From positions 1 to 40,989 of the forward strand of contig NZ_WHNP01000063.1 in NCBI RefSeq assembly GCF_009362735.1: DNA of 40,989 bases, read 5' to 3'. Source of the DNA: Paraburkholderia franconis. Lineage in GTDB: Bacteria; Pseudomonadota; Gammaproteobacteria; Burkholderiales; Burkholderiaceae. Shown in pieces: positions 1-8,170 of the stretch. The translations under genes were made by a program, and so were the position numbers. How positions within the stretch are numbered: the stretch's first letter is position 1; each line of letters starts with the position of its first letter. The notes under the pieces were generated by a model. That model had not been told where the DNA came from, made no database searches, and saw only the letters and a program-made list of their open reading frames with translations.

Positions 1-1
1 A

Positions 2-289
2 ACGGTCAAGGTGGCCTTCGCGGATCAAGGATACACAGGTGAAGACGCTGCGCAGGCCGCCAGCAATGAAGGCATTGATCTGCAGGTCATCAAACTGCAG
101 GAAGCAAAGAAAGGTTTCGTGCTGCTGCCCCGGCGATGGGTGGTCGAGCGCAGCTTTGGCTGGCTCAACCGCTTTCGCCGCCTCGCGCGGGACTATGAGC
201 GATTACCTGAAACGCTTGCCGGGCTTCATTTCGTGGTCTTCGCCATGCTTATGCTCGTGCATGCAGTGCCAGTACTTCAAAGTTCATAA
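2..289 (+). mobile_element. IS5-family transposase, C-terminal fragment
   Basis: The reading frame is open from the window edge to a TAA at about 289 and encodes the last ~95 residues of a DDE transposase. The segment FADQGYTG followed about 40 residues later by RRWVVERSFGWLNRFRRLARDYE is the usual C-terminal signature of IS5/IS4-type transposases; the Glu of VERSFGW is the third catalytic acid. The N-terminal part lies outside the window, so whether the element is complete is unknown. No clear terminal inverted repeat was identified in the ~200 bases after the stop. It marks the left edge of the catabolic region as a site of insertion-sequence activity. Confidence 0.85.
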
Positions 290-492
290 CACGGTCTAAG
301 GAAGTACCGATCGTCGCGTCACTACGACCTTTCAAGCGGAGTCAAATCCGTCCTTGTTGGGCTAAGAGCTGATAACAGGACGTTTAGGCTTTGGCAGGCA
401 AAGAAGGCTACGAAGCAAGACTACTGAAGCAATCGAGTTGAGCCGTCCCCTGCGTGTGAATTTCAAAATCGCTGAGTTGATCGAGATCATAC
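290..492. other. Gap after the IS fragment, no gene seen
   Basis: No convincing coding frame, RNA gene or repeat is visible here. It is lower in GC than the catabolic genes and probably holds the outer end of the IS5-type element and its flank. Confidence 0.5.
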
Positions 493-995
493 ATGGAAGC
501 ATTACGGACTTTGGTTGAGGCCGCTGTGTGTGAATGCGAGGTGTCCGGGGGAGCAGAGCCCGACGACTTCTCGGTGGACGAACTGTATGGTTTGATGTGT
601 GCCCTGATATCGCTTGGCAGGCACTCGGAAACGATCTATCACAGCCTTTCGTCCAAAGGTATCAGTCATGTTGCGCCCCTTGATTGCATGCAAGGACGGG
701 GAGGAAACTTACTATGTTGCAGGGTTGGGGACGCTTCGAGATTCATTGACGTACCTCCTCGATTCGACGGTCAGCGGTCGTTTCGATAAAGACGTCTTTG
801 AGTCCAGAGAGATGCGCTCATATGTCGGCGCGAAGGGTCACGCTCATTTCCGTACGCTCGGCATCGGCGTTGCTTGCCGCCCGGAGACCGTCTTCAGCCC
901 CATACGGGGCTTGCACCGCACGTGCTGTGGAGCGCCACCGCTGTTTATCATTCAAGAGAGTCTCATGCAAGAACAGCAGGTGCGAGACTAGATGT
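493..995 (+). pseudogene. Unrecognised gene remnant, probably frameshifted
   Basis: An ATG at 493 opens a frame with acidic, protein-like composition (about 58 residues, up to SSKGISHV). Protein-like sequence then seems to continue in a second frame from about 668 (RPLIACKDGEETYYVAG and onward) to a stop near 991. Joined, the two pieces would make one protein of about 160 residues, which suggests a frameshift near 660-670. No family is recognised. The first frame alone ends at 789 with low-complexity, less protein-like residues. GC content is clearly below that of the catabolic genes. It could equally be two chance frames, so confidence is low. Confidence 0.3.
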
Positions 996-1286
996 CGCTT
1001 GTTGAACAGGCGCAGCTTCCCGACTACCTTACCCATCAGGTGCGTAACGGCAGCGTTTAACGCCTTACAACTGTTATCGACAGACAGCGTCATCAAACCT
1101 GCAACAGCCGCCAGTGCTTGCTTCTTCGCGTACTTTGCCAATATATTTGGGAGATGCGGAACCGCTGTTCCATCGAGCCTCCTGTTCGCGTTGAGCTTAA
1201 ATGGATACCGCAAACTGGATGAGATATCAAAGCCGGGCGCTTCACTACCCACGTCGATTGTCACCAGCGGGCCGAGCGCATGGGTT
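996..1286. other. No supported gene
   Basis: Open frames occur on both strands (for example 818-1264 minus), but none shows a recognisable domain, a good ribosome-binding site or consistent codon use. I see no transposase or reverse-transcriptase motif here. Confidence 0.4.
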
Positions 1287-1307
1287 CGCCGGTGTAGGAA
1301 ACCGGCG
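1287..1307. repeat. Inverted repeat, 7-bp stem
   Basis: CGCCGGT (1287-1293) and ACCGGCG (1301-1307) pair perfectly around a 7-base loop. It is one of a row of hairpins in the candidate intron segment. Confidence 0.6.
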
Positions 1308-1344
1308 CTTCGCCGCTCGATGCCGCCAACGTCGGCAATCCGTC

Positions 1345-1380
1345 ACATTGCTGACGTGGACCCCACGTCTGCTCCAATGT
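1345..1380. repeat. Nested inverted repeat
   Basis: GACGTGG (1353-1359) and CCACGTC (1363-1369) form a perfect 7-bp stem with a 3-base loop. ACATTG (1345-1350) and CAATGT (1375-1380) extend it outward with an asymmetric internal loop. There is no T-run, so it does not look like a terminator. Confidence 0.6.
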
Positions 1381-1445
1381 CAGCATTGGCCGAAAAGCCG
1401 GCAGCTATGCCCTGCCCTCCCGCGCTCACGTTGCTCCTCCAGCGC

Positions 1446-1476
1446 TTGCCGTGATAATGCCCGGTTATCACGGCAA
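1446..1476. repeat. Perfect 12-bp inverted repeat
   Basis: TTGCCGTGATAA (1446-1457) and TTATCACGGCAA (1465-1476) are perfect complements around the loop TGCCCGG. No T-run follows on either strand, so it is more likely a stem of a structured RNA or a protein-binding palindrome than a terminator. Confidence 0.7.
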
Positions 1477-1740
1477 CGTAATGCTCCATCTTCCCACTAC
1501 TTCTCCGGAAACAACCGGGAACGGGGTGCCACCGCGTCGGCTTGTTCCAGCCTGAACCGACCCGGGCGAGCTACACCACAAGACACCCCTCGTCCCCGGC
1601 GAGGGTCACTGTTGCTTCCATTCCCGCCGTGAACCGCAGATAGTCAGGCTCCATGCCGTCGGAGAAGATCACCTCATTTGCCGTGACCAACTCATGGCAG
1701 GACTTGCACCCGCAGGAATGCGCCCATGCTGGGCGCACCC

Positions 1741-1775
1741 AAAAAATGGCCGATCGCCCGAGTGGGCGGTCGGCC
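1741..1775 (-). terminator. Intrinsic terminator of the mhpDFE operon
   Basis: On the minus strand, bases 1775-1764 pair with 1759-1748 (12 pairs, one of them a G-U) around a GAGT tetraloop, followed by six T residues at 1746-1741. The stem begins one base after the mhpE stop codon (1778-1776). Confidence 0.9.
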
Positions 1776-2801
1776 TTACTGCGCAGCAGCACTTTGCTGC
1801 TTGAGCAGATCAAGCGCAACGTCGACGATCATGTCCTCCTGGCCGCCCACTATGCGGCGCTTACCGAGTTCGACCAAGATGTCCACGGCCCGCAGGCCGT
1901 ATTTCTTCGCCGCAACTTCCGAATGGCGCAGGAAGCTCGAATACACGCCGGCATAGCCGAGCGCGAGCGTCTCGCGGTCCACCCGCACCGGGCGGTCCTG
2001 CAGCGGACGCACGATGTCATCGGCCGCGTCCATCAGCGTGTAGAGATCGGTGCCGTGGTCCCAGCCCAAGCGCTCGGCCGCGGCGATGAACACTTCCAGC
2101 GGCGCATTGCTCGCCCCCGCGCCCATCCCCGCCAGACTCGCGTCGATCCGGTCGCAACCCTCTTCCACGGCCACGATCGAGTTCGCCACCCCAAGGCTCA
2201 GGTTATGGTGCGCATGGATACCGGTGGTAGTCTCCGGCTTCAGCACCGCCTTGAGCGCGCGGAAACGGTCGCGCACGTCGTTCATGCCCAGCGCGCCGCC
2301 CGAATCCACCACGTAGATCGTGGTCGCGCCGTAGCTTTCCATCTTCTTCGCCTCGAGCGCCAGGTTCTCCGGCGTGGTCATGTGGCTCATCATCAGGAAG
2401 CCGACCGTGTCCATGCCCAGTTCACGCGCATACTCGATATGCTGCTTCGAGATGTCGGCCTCGGTGCAGTGCGTGGCCACCCGCACAATGCGCACGCCGG
2501 CGTTATACGCCACCTTCAGGTCGTGGATCGTGCCGATGCCCGGCAGCAGCAGCGTGGCGATCTGCGCGTGCGTGACCACGTCGGCCACCGCCTCGATCCA
2601 TTCGAGGTCGCTGTGCGCGCCAAAGCCGTAGTTGAAGCTCGAGCCCTGCAGGCCGTCGCCGTGGGCGACTTCAATGCTGTCGACTTTCGCCTTGTCCAGT
2701 GCGCGTGCGATGTCCTGCACGTTCTGGATCGAGTATTGATGGCGGATCGCGTGGCTGCCGTCGCGCAGCGTCACGTCGGAGATATACAGTTTCTTGTTCA
2801 T
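1776..2801 (-). CDS. mhpE: 4-hydroxy-2-oxovalerate aldolase (MhpE/BphI/HsaF type)
   Basis: Class II aldolase of 341 residues that splits 4-hydroxy-2-oxoacids (4-hydroxy-2-oxovalerate) into pyruvate and an aldehyde, normally acetaldehyde. It acts in the cytosol as the last step of the 2-hydroxypenta-2,4-dienoate branch of meta-cleavage pathways. The HMGL-like TIM barrel is evident: the metal/substrate loop DVTLRDGSHA at residues 9-18, the metal ligands in GIHAHHNLSLG near residue 195, and the C-terminal helical communication domain that contacts the partner dehydrogenase. Full length for the family. The ATG at 2801 has AAAGGA upstream. It follows the acetaldehyde dehydrogenase by 21 bases, in line with the known channelling complex of the two enzymes, and ends directly in a terminator. 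Confidence 0.95.
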   Translation of the reverse strand: MNKKLYISDVTLRDGSHAIRHQYSIQNVQDIARALDKAKVDSIEVAHGDGLQGSSFNYGFGAHSDLEWIEAVADVVTHAQIATLLLPGIGTIHDLKVAYNAGVRIVRVATHCTEADISKQHIEYARELGMDTVGFLMMSHMTTPENLALEAKKMESYGATTIYVVDSGGALGMNDVRDRFRALKAVLKPETTTGIHAHHNLSLGVANSIVAVEEGCDRIDASLAGMGAGASNAPLEVFIAAAERLGWDHGTDLYTLMDAADDIVRPLQDRPVRVDRETLALGYAGVYSSFLRHSEVAAKKYGLRAVDILVELGKRRIVGGQEDMIVDVALDLLKQQSAAAQ

Positions 2802-2822
2802 AGTTCGCAGTCCTTTCTACCA

Positions 2823-3764
2823 TTACGCCGCCACCGCCATGCCCGCGATGCGCTCCGCCGTCGCCAGCGCCGCCGAGGTCATGATGTCGAGGTTGCCCGC
2901 GTAGGCCGGCAGGTAGTGCGCCGCGCCTTCCACCTCGAGGAAGATCGAGGTCTTGAGGCCGCCGAATTTGCCCAGGCCCGGGATATCGAGCGGGGCGCTC
3001 TCGGGGATCACGTCGAACTGCACCTTCTGCTTGAGGCGGTAGCCCGGCACATAGGCATTGACGGCCGCGGCCATTGCCTCGACCGAGGCTTCGACCTCGG
3101 CCTGGCTCGCGGCTTCGGACAGCACGTAGACGGTGTCGCGCATCATCATCGGCGGTTCGGCCGGGTTCAGGATGATGATGGCCTTGCCCTTGGCCGCGCC
3201 GCCCACCACTTCGATGGCCTTCGAGGTGGTTTCGGTGAACTCGTCGATATTAGCGCGCGTGCCCGGGCCGGCCGACTTGCTGCTGATCGAGGCGACGATC
3301 TCGGCGTAATGCACCCTGGCCACGCGGGACACGGCCGCCACCATCGGAATCGTGGCCTGGCCGCCGCAGGTCACCATGTTGACGTTGGGCGCCGTGAGCT
3401 GGGCCTCGAGGTTGACCACCGGCACGCAGTACGGGCCGATCGCGGCCGGCGTGAGGTCGATCACGCGGATGCCGGGCTGGTGCTGGCGCAGGAACGCATC
3501 GTTCTTCACGTGCGCGCCGGCCGAGGTGGCGTCGAACACCACCTCGATGTCCTTGAATACCGGCAGGTTCACCAGGCCCTGCACCCCTTCGTGCGTGGTC
3601 GCCACGCCTAGGCGCGCGGCGCGCGCCAAGCCGTCTGAGTTCGGATCGATGCCGACCATCGCGCCCATGTCCAGATGCTTGCTGTACCGCATGATCTTGA
3701 TCATGAGGTCGGTTCCGATATTGCCCGACCCGATGATCGCGGCCTTGAGTTTTTCCGGAGTCAT
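2823..3764 (-). CDS. mhpF: Acetaldehyde dehydrogenase, CoA-acylating (MhpF/BphJ/HsaG type)
   Basis: Oxidises acetaldehyde (or propanal) to the acyl-CoA with NAD+, taking the aldehyde directly from the MhpE aldolase. The 313-residue protein has the N-terminal nucleotide-binding motif IGSGNIGTDL (11-20) and the catalytic cysteine at 133 in NMVTCGGQATIP, as in DmpF/BphJ. Full length. The ATG at 3764 is preceded by AGGAAA. Gene order hydratase, dehydrogenase, aldolase matches classical meta-cleavage operons. Confidence 0.95.
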   Translation of the reverse strand: MTPEKLKAAIIGSGNIGTDLMIKIMRYSKHLDMGAMVGIDPNSDGLARAARLGVATTHEGVQGLVNLPVFKDIEVVFDATSAGAHVKNDAFLRQHQPGIRVIDLTPAAIGPYCVPVVNLEAQLTAPNVNMVTCGGQATIPMVAAVSRVARVHYAEIVASISSKSAGPGTRANIDEFTETTSKAIEVVGGAAKGKAIIILNPAEPPMMMRDTVYVLSEAASQAEVEASVEAMAAAVNAYVPGYRLKQKVQFDVIPESAPLDIPGLGKFGGLKTSIFLEVEGAAHYLPAYAGNLDIMTSAALATAERIAGMAVAA

Positions 3765-3803
3765 TTCGTTTTCCTGAGTGCTTTGCTTAAGGAGGTTCGT
3801 GGG

Positions 3804-4586
3804 TCAGTCGAAGGTGGCGCGCACGCTGCCCAGCCCTTCGATCTGCGCGATATAGGTGCCCGGTTGTGTGACCGCAACCATCGGACCGAGCGCGCCGGTC
3901 AGCACCACGTCGCCGGCGCGCAGCGGCGTGCCGAGCTGCGCCATGCGGTCGGCCAGCCAGACCGCGGCATTGAGCGGATTGCCGAGGCAGGCCGCGCCGC
4001 TGCCACGCGACAGCACTTCGCCGTCGCGTTCGAGCGTCATCTCGGCGGCCGGCAGGTCGAGCGCGGCGAGCGGCACCGGGCGGCTGCCCAGCACGAACAG
4101 CGCGCTCGAGGCGTTGTCGGCCACGGTGTCGACAAAGCGGATGTCCCAGTCGCGGATGCGGCTGTCCACCACTTCGATCGCGGCCAGCGCGTAGTCGGTG
4201 GCGCTGATGAGGTCGGCGTAGGTGTGGCTCTCGCGCACAAGGTCGTGCTTGAGCACTAGCGCGATCTCGGCTTCGACCTTGGGCTGGATCAGGCTCGCGA
4301 GCGGCATCGGCTGGTCGTCGCCGTAGGCCATGCTGGCGAACAACGCGCCGAAGTCGGGCTTGTCGACGCCGAGCTGCTTCTGCACCGCCAGCGAGGTCAG
4401 GCCGATCTTGCGGCCGACGATGCGCCCGCCCGCCGTCACGCGCGCATCGACGTTGGCCTGCTGCACCGCATAGGCGGATGCCATGTCGTCGAGCGCGATC
4501 TCGCTGCGCACCGGGTCGATCGCCTCGCGCGTACGCTCCGCTTCACGCAGACGCGCAGCAATGGCCTGTATATTTTCCTTCTCCAT
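3804..4586 (-). CDS. mhpD: 2-keto-4-pentenoate hydratase (MhpD/BphH/HsaE type)
   Basis: Adds water to 2-hydroxypenta-2,4-dienoate to give 4-hydroxy-2-oxovalerate, using a divalent metal. The 260-residue protein fits the MhpD subfamily of the FAH superfamily; the segment PKVEAEIALVL holds the family's metal-ligand glutamates, and GRKIGLTS is typical near the N-terminus. The start at 4586 (MEKENIQ) is chosen because GAGGAG lies 7 bases upstream and family proteins begin here. The same frame stays open to 4802, so a longer product fused to a ring-cleavage remnant is formally possible (see that entry). First of the mhpDFE trio. Confidence 0.92.
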   Translation of the reverse strand: MEKENIQAIAARLREAERTREAIDPVRSEIALDDMASAYAVQQANVDARVTAGGRIVGRKIGLTSLAVQKQLGVDKPDFGALFASMAYGDDQPMPLASLIQPKVEAEIALVLKHDLVRESHTYADLISATDYALAAIEVVDSRIRDWDIRFVDTVADNASSALFVLGSRPVPLAALDLPAAEMTLERDGEVLSRGSGAACLGNPLNAAVWLADRMAQLGTPLRAGDVVLTGALGPMVAVTQPGTYIAQIEGLGSVRATFD

Positions 4587-4802
4587 CCTACGTCTCCTCA
4601 TTATCGTGTCACCAGCTGCGAATGCATGGTGGCGAAACCCGCGATCCACTTCTGAATCGCCCCGCAAAAAATCAAGGTGTGCTTCGTACTCACCGAACGC
4701 TTCCAGCGCACCAAATGCGGCAATCCAGGTACGGATCTCGTATGACGGCCTGCTACCGTCGTGCTTGATCTCATCGTGCTCATCGTATCCACCGAAAGCA
4801 GA
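4587..4802 (-). pseudogene. C-terminal remnant of a LigB-type ring-cleavage dioxygenase
   Basis: After a TGA at 4805-4803 the minus-strand frame encodes about 70 residues containing SYEIRTWIAAFGALEAFGEY followed by a GFRHHAFAAG-like end. This aligns with the C-termini of the two intact LigB homologues in this window (SSEIRNWITMAGALGDLKCEY at 21.7-22.7 kb; SSEILNWVTAAGALEGL at 32.5-33.5 kb). The Glu in this motif matches the iron-ligand glutamate of LigB (E242). The rest of the gene is missing. The frame runs without a stop into mhpD, so the original stop codon has been lost. With the thioesterase remnant and the Rieske gene upstream it points to a third, decayed Rieske-LigB unit. Assignment is from short motif similarity only. 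Confidence 0.5.
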
Positions 4803-4825
4803 TCACGTTGCAGACGCAACATGAA

Positions 4826-5070
4826 CTATTGCTGTTGAACGGGAGCACTAACGGTGCGCGCCGGGGAAAGATCCAGCATGGCGGCAAACATCCCTCCCTG
4901 CATTTCCCCCTCAGGATTGAGAAGCCCCGGCGCACCCTGATACTGAACGTCAACACAGCCAGCTCGACATTGAGCGAGAGAATCCGGATGCCCAAGGTCA
5001 AGCCGATTGACGGCAGAGAACGCTCGCCGTCGAGGATTTTGCGCACACACAGACGAATCCCGGCGGTCAT
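4826..5070 (-). pseudogene. PaaI-type hotdog thioesterase remnant, frameshifted
   Basis: Two overlapping minus-strand frames together read like a PaaI/DUF4442-type acyl-CoA thioesterase. From 5070 one frame gives LPSIGLTLGIRIL and AVLTFSIR; the adjacent frame continues with LLNPEGEMQGGMFAAMLDL, which is the classic NP-G--HGG---A--D hotdog motif (with MQGG in place of VHGG). It then hits a stop at 4828-4826. A single frameshift near 4930-4950 and the loss of the C-terminal half explain the pattern. Such thioesterases commonly accompany aromatic acyl-CoA pathways and hydrolyse dead-end CoA esters. Non-functional as it stands. Confidence 0.55.
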
Positions 5071-5379
5071 TCGTCGGTTCTTCTTTCGATGAGTGCGCGG
5101 CTACGCCCGAGCGTGTACTCATACATACCCGTGGTCGCCCATTGCCCATACTTCGTCGATAATGTTGCAAACACAACCTACCGATCAGGAGGTGCAGTCA
5201 TCCCTTTCGCCACCGCGTAGGGTGACAAACCTTCGCTTTGCGCGCGCGGCTTCCCGGACTCCAGTTACTGCTTGTGGCGCAGCAAGTTCAGCAGCATGAG
5301 TAAGCCCTACACCAAGCGCCTGAACTAAATGAAGTCAAGAACGCTCTGCAGGTTACGCGAATGCCAACCGCCCATCACA
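5071..5379. other. Gap between thioesterase remnant and Rieske gene
   Basis: No gene is supported. Short overlapping minus-strand frames exist, but no family motif, operator or terminator with a T-run was recognised. Confidence 0.5.
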
Positions 5380-6666
5380 TCACACCGCAACTGCACCATC
5401 GATATCCCGCATGGGAACGCCTGTCGCCTCCTCGCAAGCACGACGCACAGCCTCGGGCTGTCCAGGATGAAACAGGAAATGATGCAGCAGCTTGCTCCAT
5501 TTAGGATGGCTCTCGTACTCAACGCGCGGCAGGCTGTTGGCATAGAAGTCCCGCCAGTCGCCGTACGGCAGCATCACCCCGTCCGGTCCGGCTGGCTCAC
5601 GCAATACGCCCTTGGGATCACGCCCCTGCGACACTGCCTCGATATCCTTGAAATACTGACGCCGGATCATCACCACACCGGCATCGCTGGCGCCCAGATT
5701 CTCCCGCGTACGGTCAGCGATCCGCCCCTGTCCGCACCACGCGACGATGTCCTGATTGATCACGTGACTGTTGATCCAGCGGCCGGTGCGTGGATCAGTA
5801 ACCGGCGCATACCAGGTAGGAATCGACGTCTGTACATAGGGCTCGGACTCGCGCGGTACACGGATATACGACCAGGTCACGTTGAGCGTATTCTCGTCGT
5901 CGACTGGCACACGCCATTCAAAGTGATCGCCCAGAAAAAAGCCATTCGGCCACAGGCAGACCCGACCTGTCGTCCATAATGGATGTGACTCGTCGGTGTC
6001 CGCCGTGACGCGCCGATAGATGAAGCCATGATCGAATTCGTCGAAGGCCATCTTGAGATGCTCCGGCGCATATTCTTGTTCACCACGCAAACGCCTTCCC
6101 CAGTTCGCATGCATCCACTCGAAATGCAGCGGATCGATCGAATTTTCCTGAGTTTGCAGCCAGTTGCACGGCACTGCGGCGCAGACGATCTGGACAAAAC
6201 CATTACGCCAGTGAAACGGCTCCCAGTCCGGCAGTTCGGGCGCGGGTAGCGGGCCAAGATAAGCCCACAACAGGCCGCCGAGCGGACGCACCTGGTAGGA
6301 CGCCAGACGAATCCGGTCACGCATCCTCCCGTGTGGTGCGACCCGATCCTGATAAGGCTGTGCCACGCACCGGCCGTCCGGACCATAGTGCCAGCCGTGG
6401 TAGTTACAGCGCAGGCCGTCCCGCTCGACAAAGCCATAAGCCAGATCCGCGCCGCGATGAGCGCACCGGCGCTCGATCAGGCCATAACGACCACTCAAAT
6501 CCTTGTACAGCACCAGATCCTCACCCATCAGACGCACCGGCTTGATAGCCTCGCGTTCGAGCTCGTCAATACCGGCAATCGGATGCCAATGGCGTCGCAA
6601 CACTTCACCCATCGGCGTGCCGGGACCCACTTCCGTCAATTGACGATTCTGCGCCTCAGTCAGCAT
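5380..6666 (-). CDS. Rieske non-heme iron oxygenase, alpha subunit (third copy, divergent)
   Basis: Ring-hydroxylating or O-demethylating oxygenase of 428 residues. The Rieske [2Fe-2S] ligands are C68-x-H70 and C87-x2-H90 (CAHRG and CNYHGWHY). The mononuclear iron site reads ENSIDPLHFEWMH with D178, H181 and H186. The fold type is that of phthalate 4,5-dioxygenase, vanillate demethylase and LigX rather than of alpha-beta dioxygenases, and no beta subunit is adjacent. It differs from the two Rieske proteins in the core (20.4 and 34.5 kb), which are close to each other. Its DNA is visibly less GC-rich than the core cluster, so it may have a separate origin. No reductase lies next to it; the one at 11.6-12.6 kb is a possible partner. 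Confidence 0.9.
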   Translation of the reverse strand: MLTEAQNRQLTEVGPGTPMGEVLRRHWHPIAGIDELEREAIKPVRLMGEDLVLYKDLSGRYGLIERRCAHRGADLAYGFVERDGLRCNYHGWHYGPDGRCVAQPYQDRVAPHGRMRDRIRLASYQVRPLGGLLWAYLGPLPAPELPDWEPFHWRNGFVQIVCAAVPCNWLQTQENSIDPLHFEWMHANWGRRLRGEQEYAPEHLKMAFDEFDHGFIYRRVTADTDESHPLWTTGRVCLWPNGFFLGDHFEWRVPVDDENTLNVTWSYIRVPRESEPYVQTSIPTWYAPVTDPRTGRWINSHVINQDIVAWCGQGRIADRTRENLGASDAGVVMIRRQYFKDIEAVSQGRDPKGVLREPAGPDGVMLPYGDWRDFYANSLPRVEYESHPKWSKLLHHFLFHPGQPEAVRRACEEATGVPMRDIDGAVAV

Positions 6667-7045
6667 GCTTGTATTCCTGAGATATCGATTGCAAAGAAAC
6701 TAACGTTGGGGAGCGGACGACGGTCATCACGCGGACACTGTCACCACACATTACGATGCTCCGCCCGAGATTCCGATGGACCCAGGCGAACCAACGTCGC
6801 AAAAAGATCGCATAATTTCCATGGCAGCGCGGCTACTGCAATGCCCTTCTACGTATCGCGGCGCATTCATCGCGGTAGCTGGGCTCAAACAGCGATGCCA
6901 AGATTTCTGGCCAGATGACGCATCGCGCATCGTTACTGTCTTGGGGTTGCTCGATTCCTTGTTTTAGCGTTTTCCGCTCCTGCACGGATGGCCTGTGCAG
7001 GAGATTCTTCAACAGCCTGCTAGACGTTAAAGGCGAGCTTCAGAC
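6667..7045. other. Intergenic stretch, Rieske promoter side and porin 3' side
   Basis: No gene is supported. It contains the promoter region of the Rieske gene and, near 6976-7002, a strong hairpin listed separately. Confidence 0.5.
6976..7002. repeat. Perfect 9-bp inverted repeat downstream of the porin
   Basis: CTCCTGCAC (6976-6984) and GTGCAGGAG (6994-7002) pair around a 9-base loop, 44 bases past the porin stop. No T-run follows it on the minus strand, so a role as intrinsic terminator is uncertain; it may stabilise the mRNA 3' end. Confidence 0.55.
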
Positions 7046-8170
7046 TTAAAACCGGTGACGGATGCCCGCAACCACGTCGATCTGCGAACGCGACGTCGAA
7101 GGCAAAGACGTCCACAAAACGGGTATCGCACGCGGCCCCGATGCAAATTGGGCATCGCTGAAGACGTAGACGTCGGTACGCTTCGAAAACGCGTAATCGA
7201 CACTCAGAGACACTGTATTCCAGTGCACCGACGGATTCGAGGCCACACCGCCGAATTTGCCGGTCGTATAGACATAGGCTGCGCCGAGCGTCGTGAACGG
7301 GCTCAGGCGGTACATGAGCGATGCATTGAAGTTGTCGAGATGCACGCTCGTGTTATCGAGATAGTTGAAGCGAACATCGGACCACAGAACGTTCGCTATG
7401 ATCTTGCCGAAGTCGTAGCCCGCGCCAGCACCAATGCTGCGATGGCGATCAACATTCTTGCCATTGGGGCTCGTATGGAACAGGATGAACGGCGTACCAA
7501 GATAATCGTCGGTAACGGAGCCGGTCGTGTTCGCGTTCGGCATGTCGATGTTGGTGAACGCTGCCGCAGCACGGAACCCACCGCTCTTATACGACAGACC
7601 CAAGCCCAGCATACGGTTGATCGAGAAGGCATCCGCAGCATTGCTCATGCCATACATTGCGCCAGCAGTCAAACCGTTGTAAGTCGGGCTCAGGTACTTG
7701 ATCGCGTTGTTGTAGCGGAAACCGCCCATCGCGTTATCGCTGTCGCCCACGTTGACCGCGAAATTGTTGGCGACCACGCCTTCGAACTGCTCCAAGTTGT
7801 CGTAGACGAAGTCATACTGACGACCCATCGTGACCGTGCCGTAGTCCCTCGAGGACAGGCCGACAAAAGCTTGGCGACCGAAGATACGCTGGGTGGCGGC
7901 CGAGCTTTGACCCAGTTTTCCGTTCGTGACGTCGAAACCTCCTTCCAGCGTGAATATCGCAGATAGACCGCCGCCCAGATCTTCGGTGCCCTTGAGACCC
8001 CAACGCGGGGGTTGGGAGGTACCATTGTCGAGCTTAACGACCGAGTGACCGCCTTGATTGCTAGACCACTGGACGCCTTCAGAAATGATGCCATACAGCG
8101 TCACCGAGCTTTGAGCGTGTGCTGCTGCTGCAAAAGCGCCGAGCGCTGCGAGAGCGACAACTTTTTTCAT
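7046..8170 (-). CDS. General outer-membrane porin (Burkholderia OpcP/OmpC-like)
   Basis: Trimeric 16-strand beta-barrel porin for passive entry of small solutes. The 374-residue precursor has a signal peptide (MKKVVALAALGAFAAAAHA, cleavage before QSSVTLYG) and the hallmarks of the Gram_neg_porins family of beta-proteobacteria: SVTLYGIISEG at the mature N-terminus, RWGLKGTEDLGGGLSAIFTLE, RQAFVGLSSRDYGTVTMGRQYD, and a C-terminal GIRHRF ending in Phe for BAM recognition. The start has AGGAGA upstream. Such porins often accompany aromatic-acid clusters and may admit the substrate, but specificity cannot be read here. Confidence 0.93.
   Translation of the reverse strand: MKKVVALAALGAFAAAAHAQSSVTLYGIISEGVQWSSNQGGHSVVKLDNGTSQPPRWGLKGTEDLGGGLSAIFTLEGGFDVTNGKLGQSSAATQRIFGRQAFVGLSSRDYGTVTMGRQYDFVYDNLEQFEGVVANNFAVNVGDSDNAMGGFRYNNAIKYLSPTYNGLTAGAMYGMSNAADAFSINRMLGLGLSYKSGGFRAAAAFTNIDMPNANTTGSVTDDYLGTPFILFHTSPNGKNVDRHRSIGAGAGYDFGKIIANVLWSDVRFNYLDNTSVHLDNFNASLMYRLSPFTTLGAAYVYTTGKFGGVASNPSVHWNTVSLSVDYAFSKRTDVYVFSDAQFASGPRAIPVLWTSLPSTSRSQIDVVAGIRHRF

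Larger units (their letters stand above)
1287..1738 (-). mobile_element. Candidate group II intron 5' segment (RNA part, IEP not seen)
   Basis: Read on the minus strand, a GTGCG at 1738-1734, the canonical group II intron 5' end, starts a stable hairpin (TGCGCCC at 1737-1731 pairing with 1725-1719). A second stem-loop carries the widespread intron string GGTGCAAGTCC at about 1710-1700. Further strong stems follow at 1587-1605, 1446-1476, 1345-1380 and 1287-1307. The 5' end lies directly after the intrinsic terminator 1775-1741, which is the insertion preference of class C (IIC) introns. No reverse-transcriptase motif such as YADD and no domain V could be found downstream, so this would be a truncated copy. 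The identification rests on motif recall and insertion context and needs a covariance-model search. Confidence 0.45.

Noticed and set aside
1653..3611. A 652-residue open frame on the plus strand
   Set aside because: It is the antisense shadow of mhpE and mhpF; the residues are dominated by Arg, His and Ala, as expected from GC-rich complementary codons.
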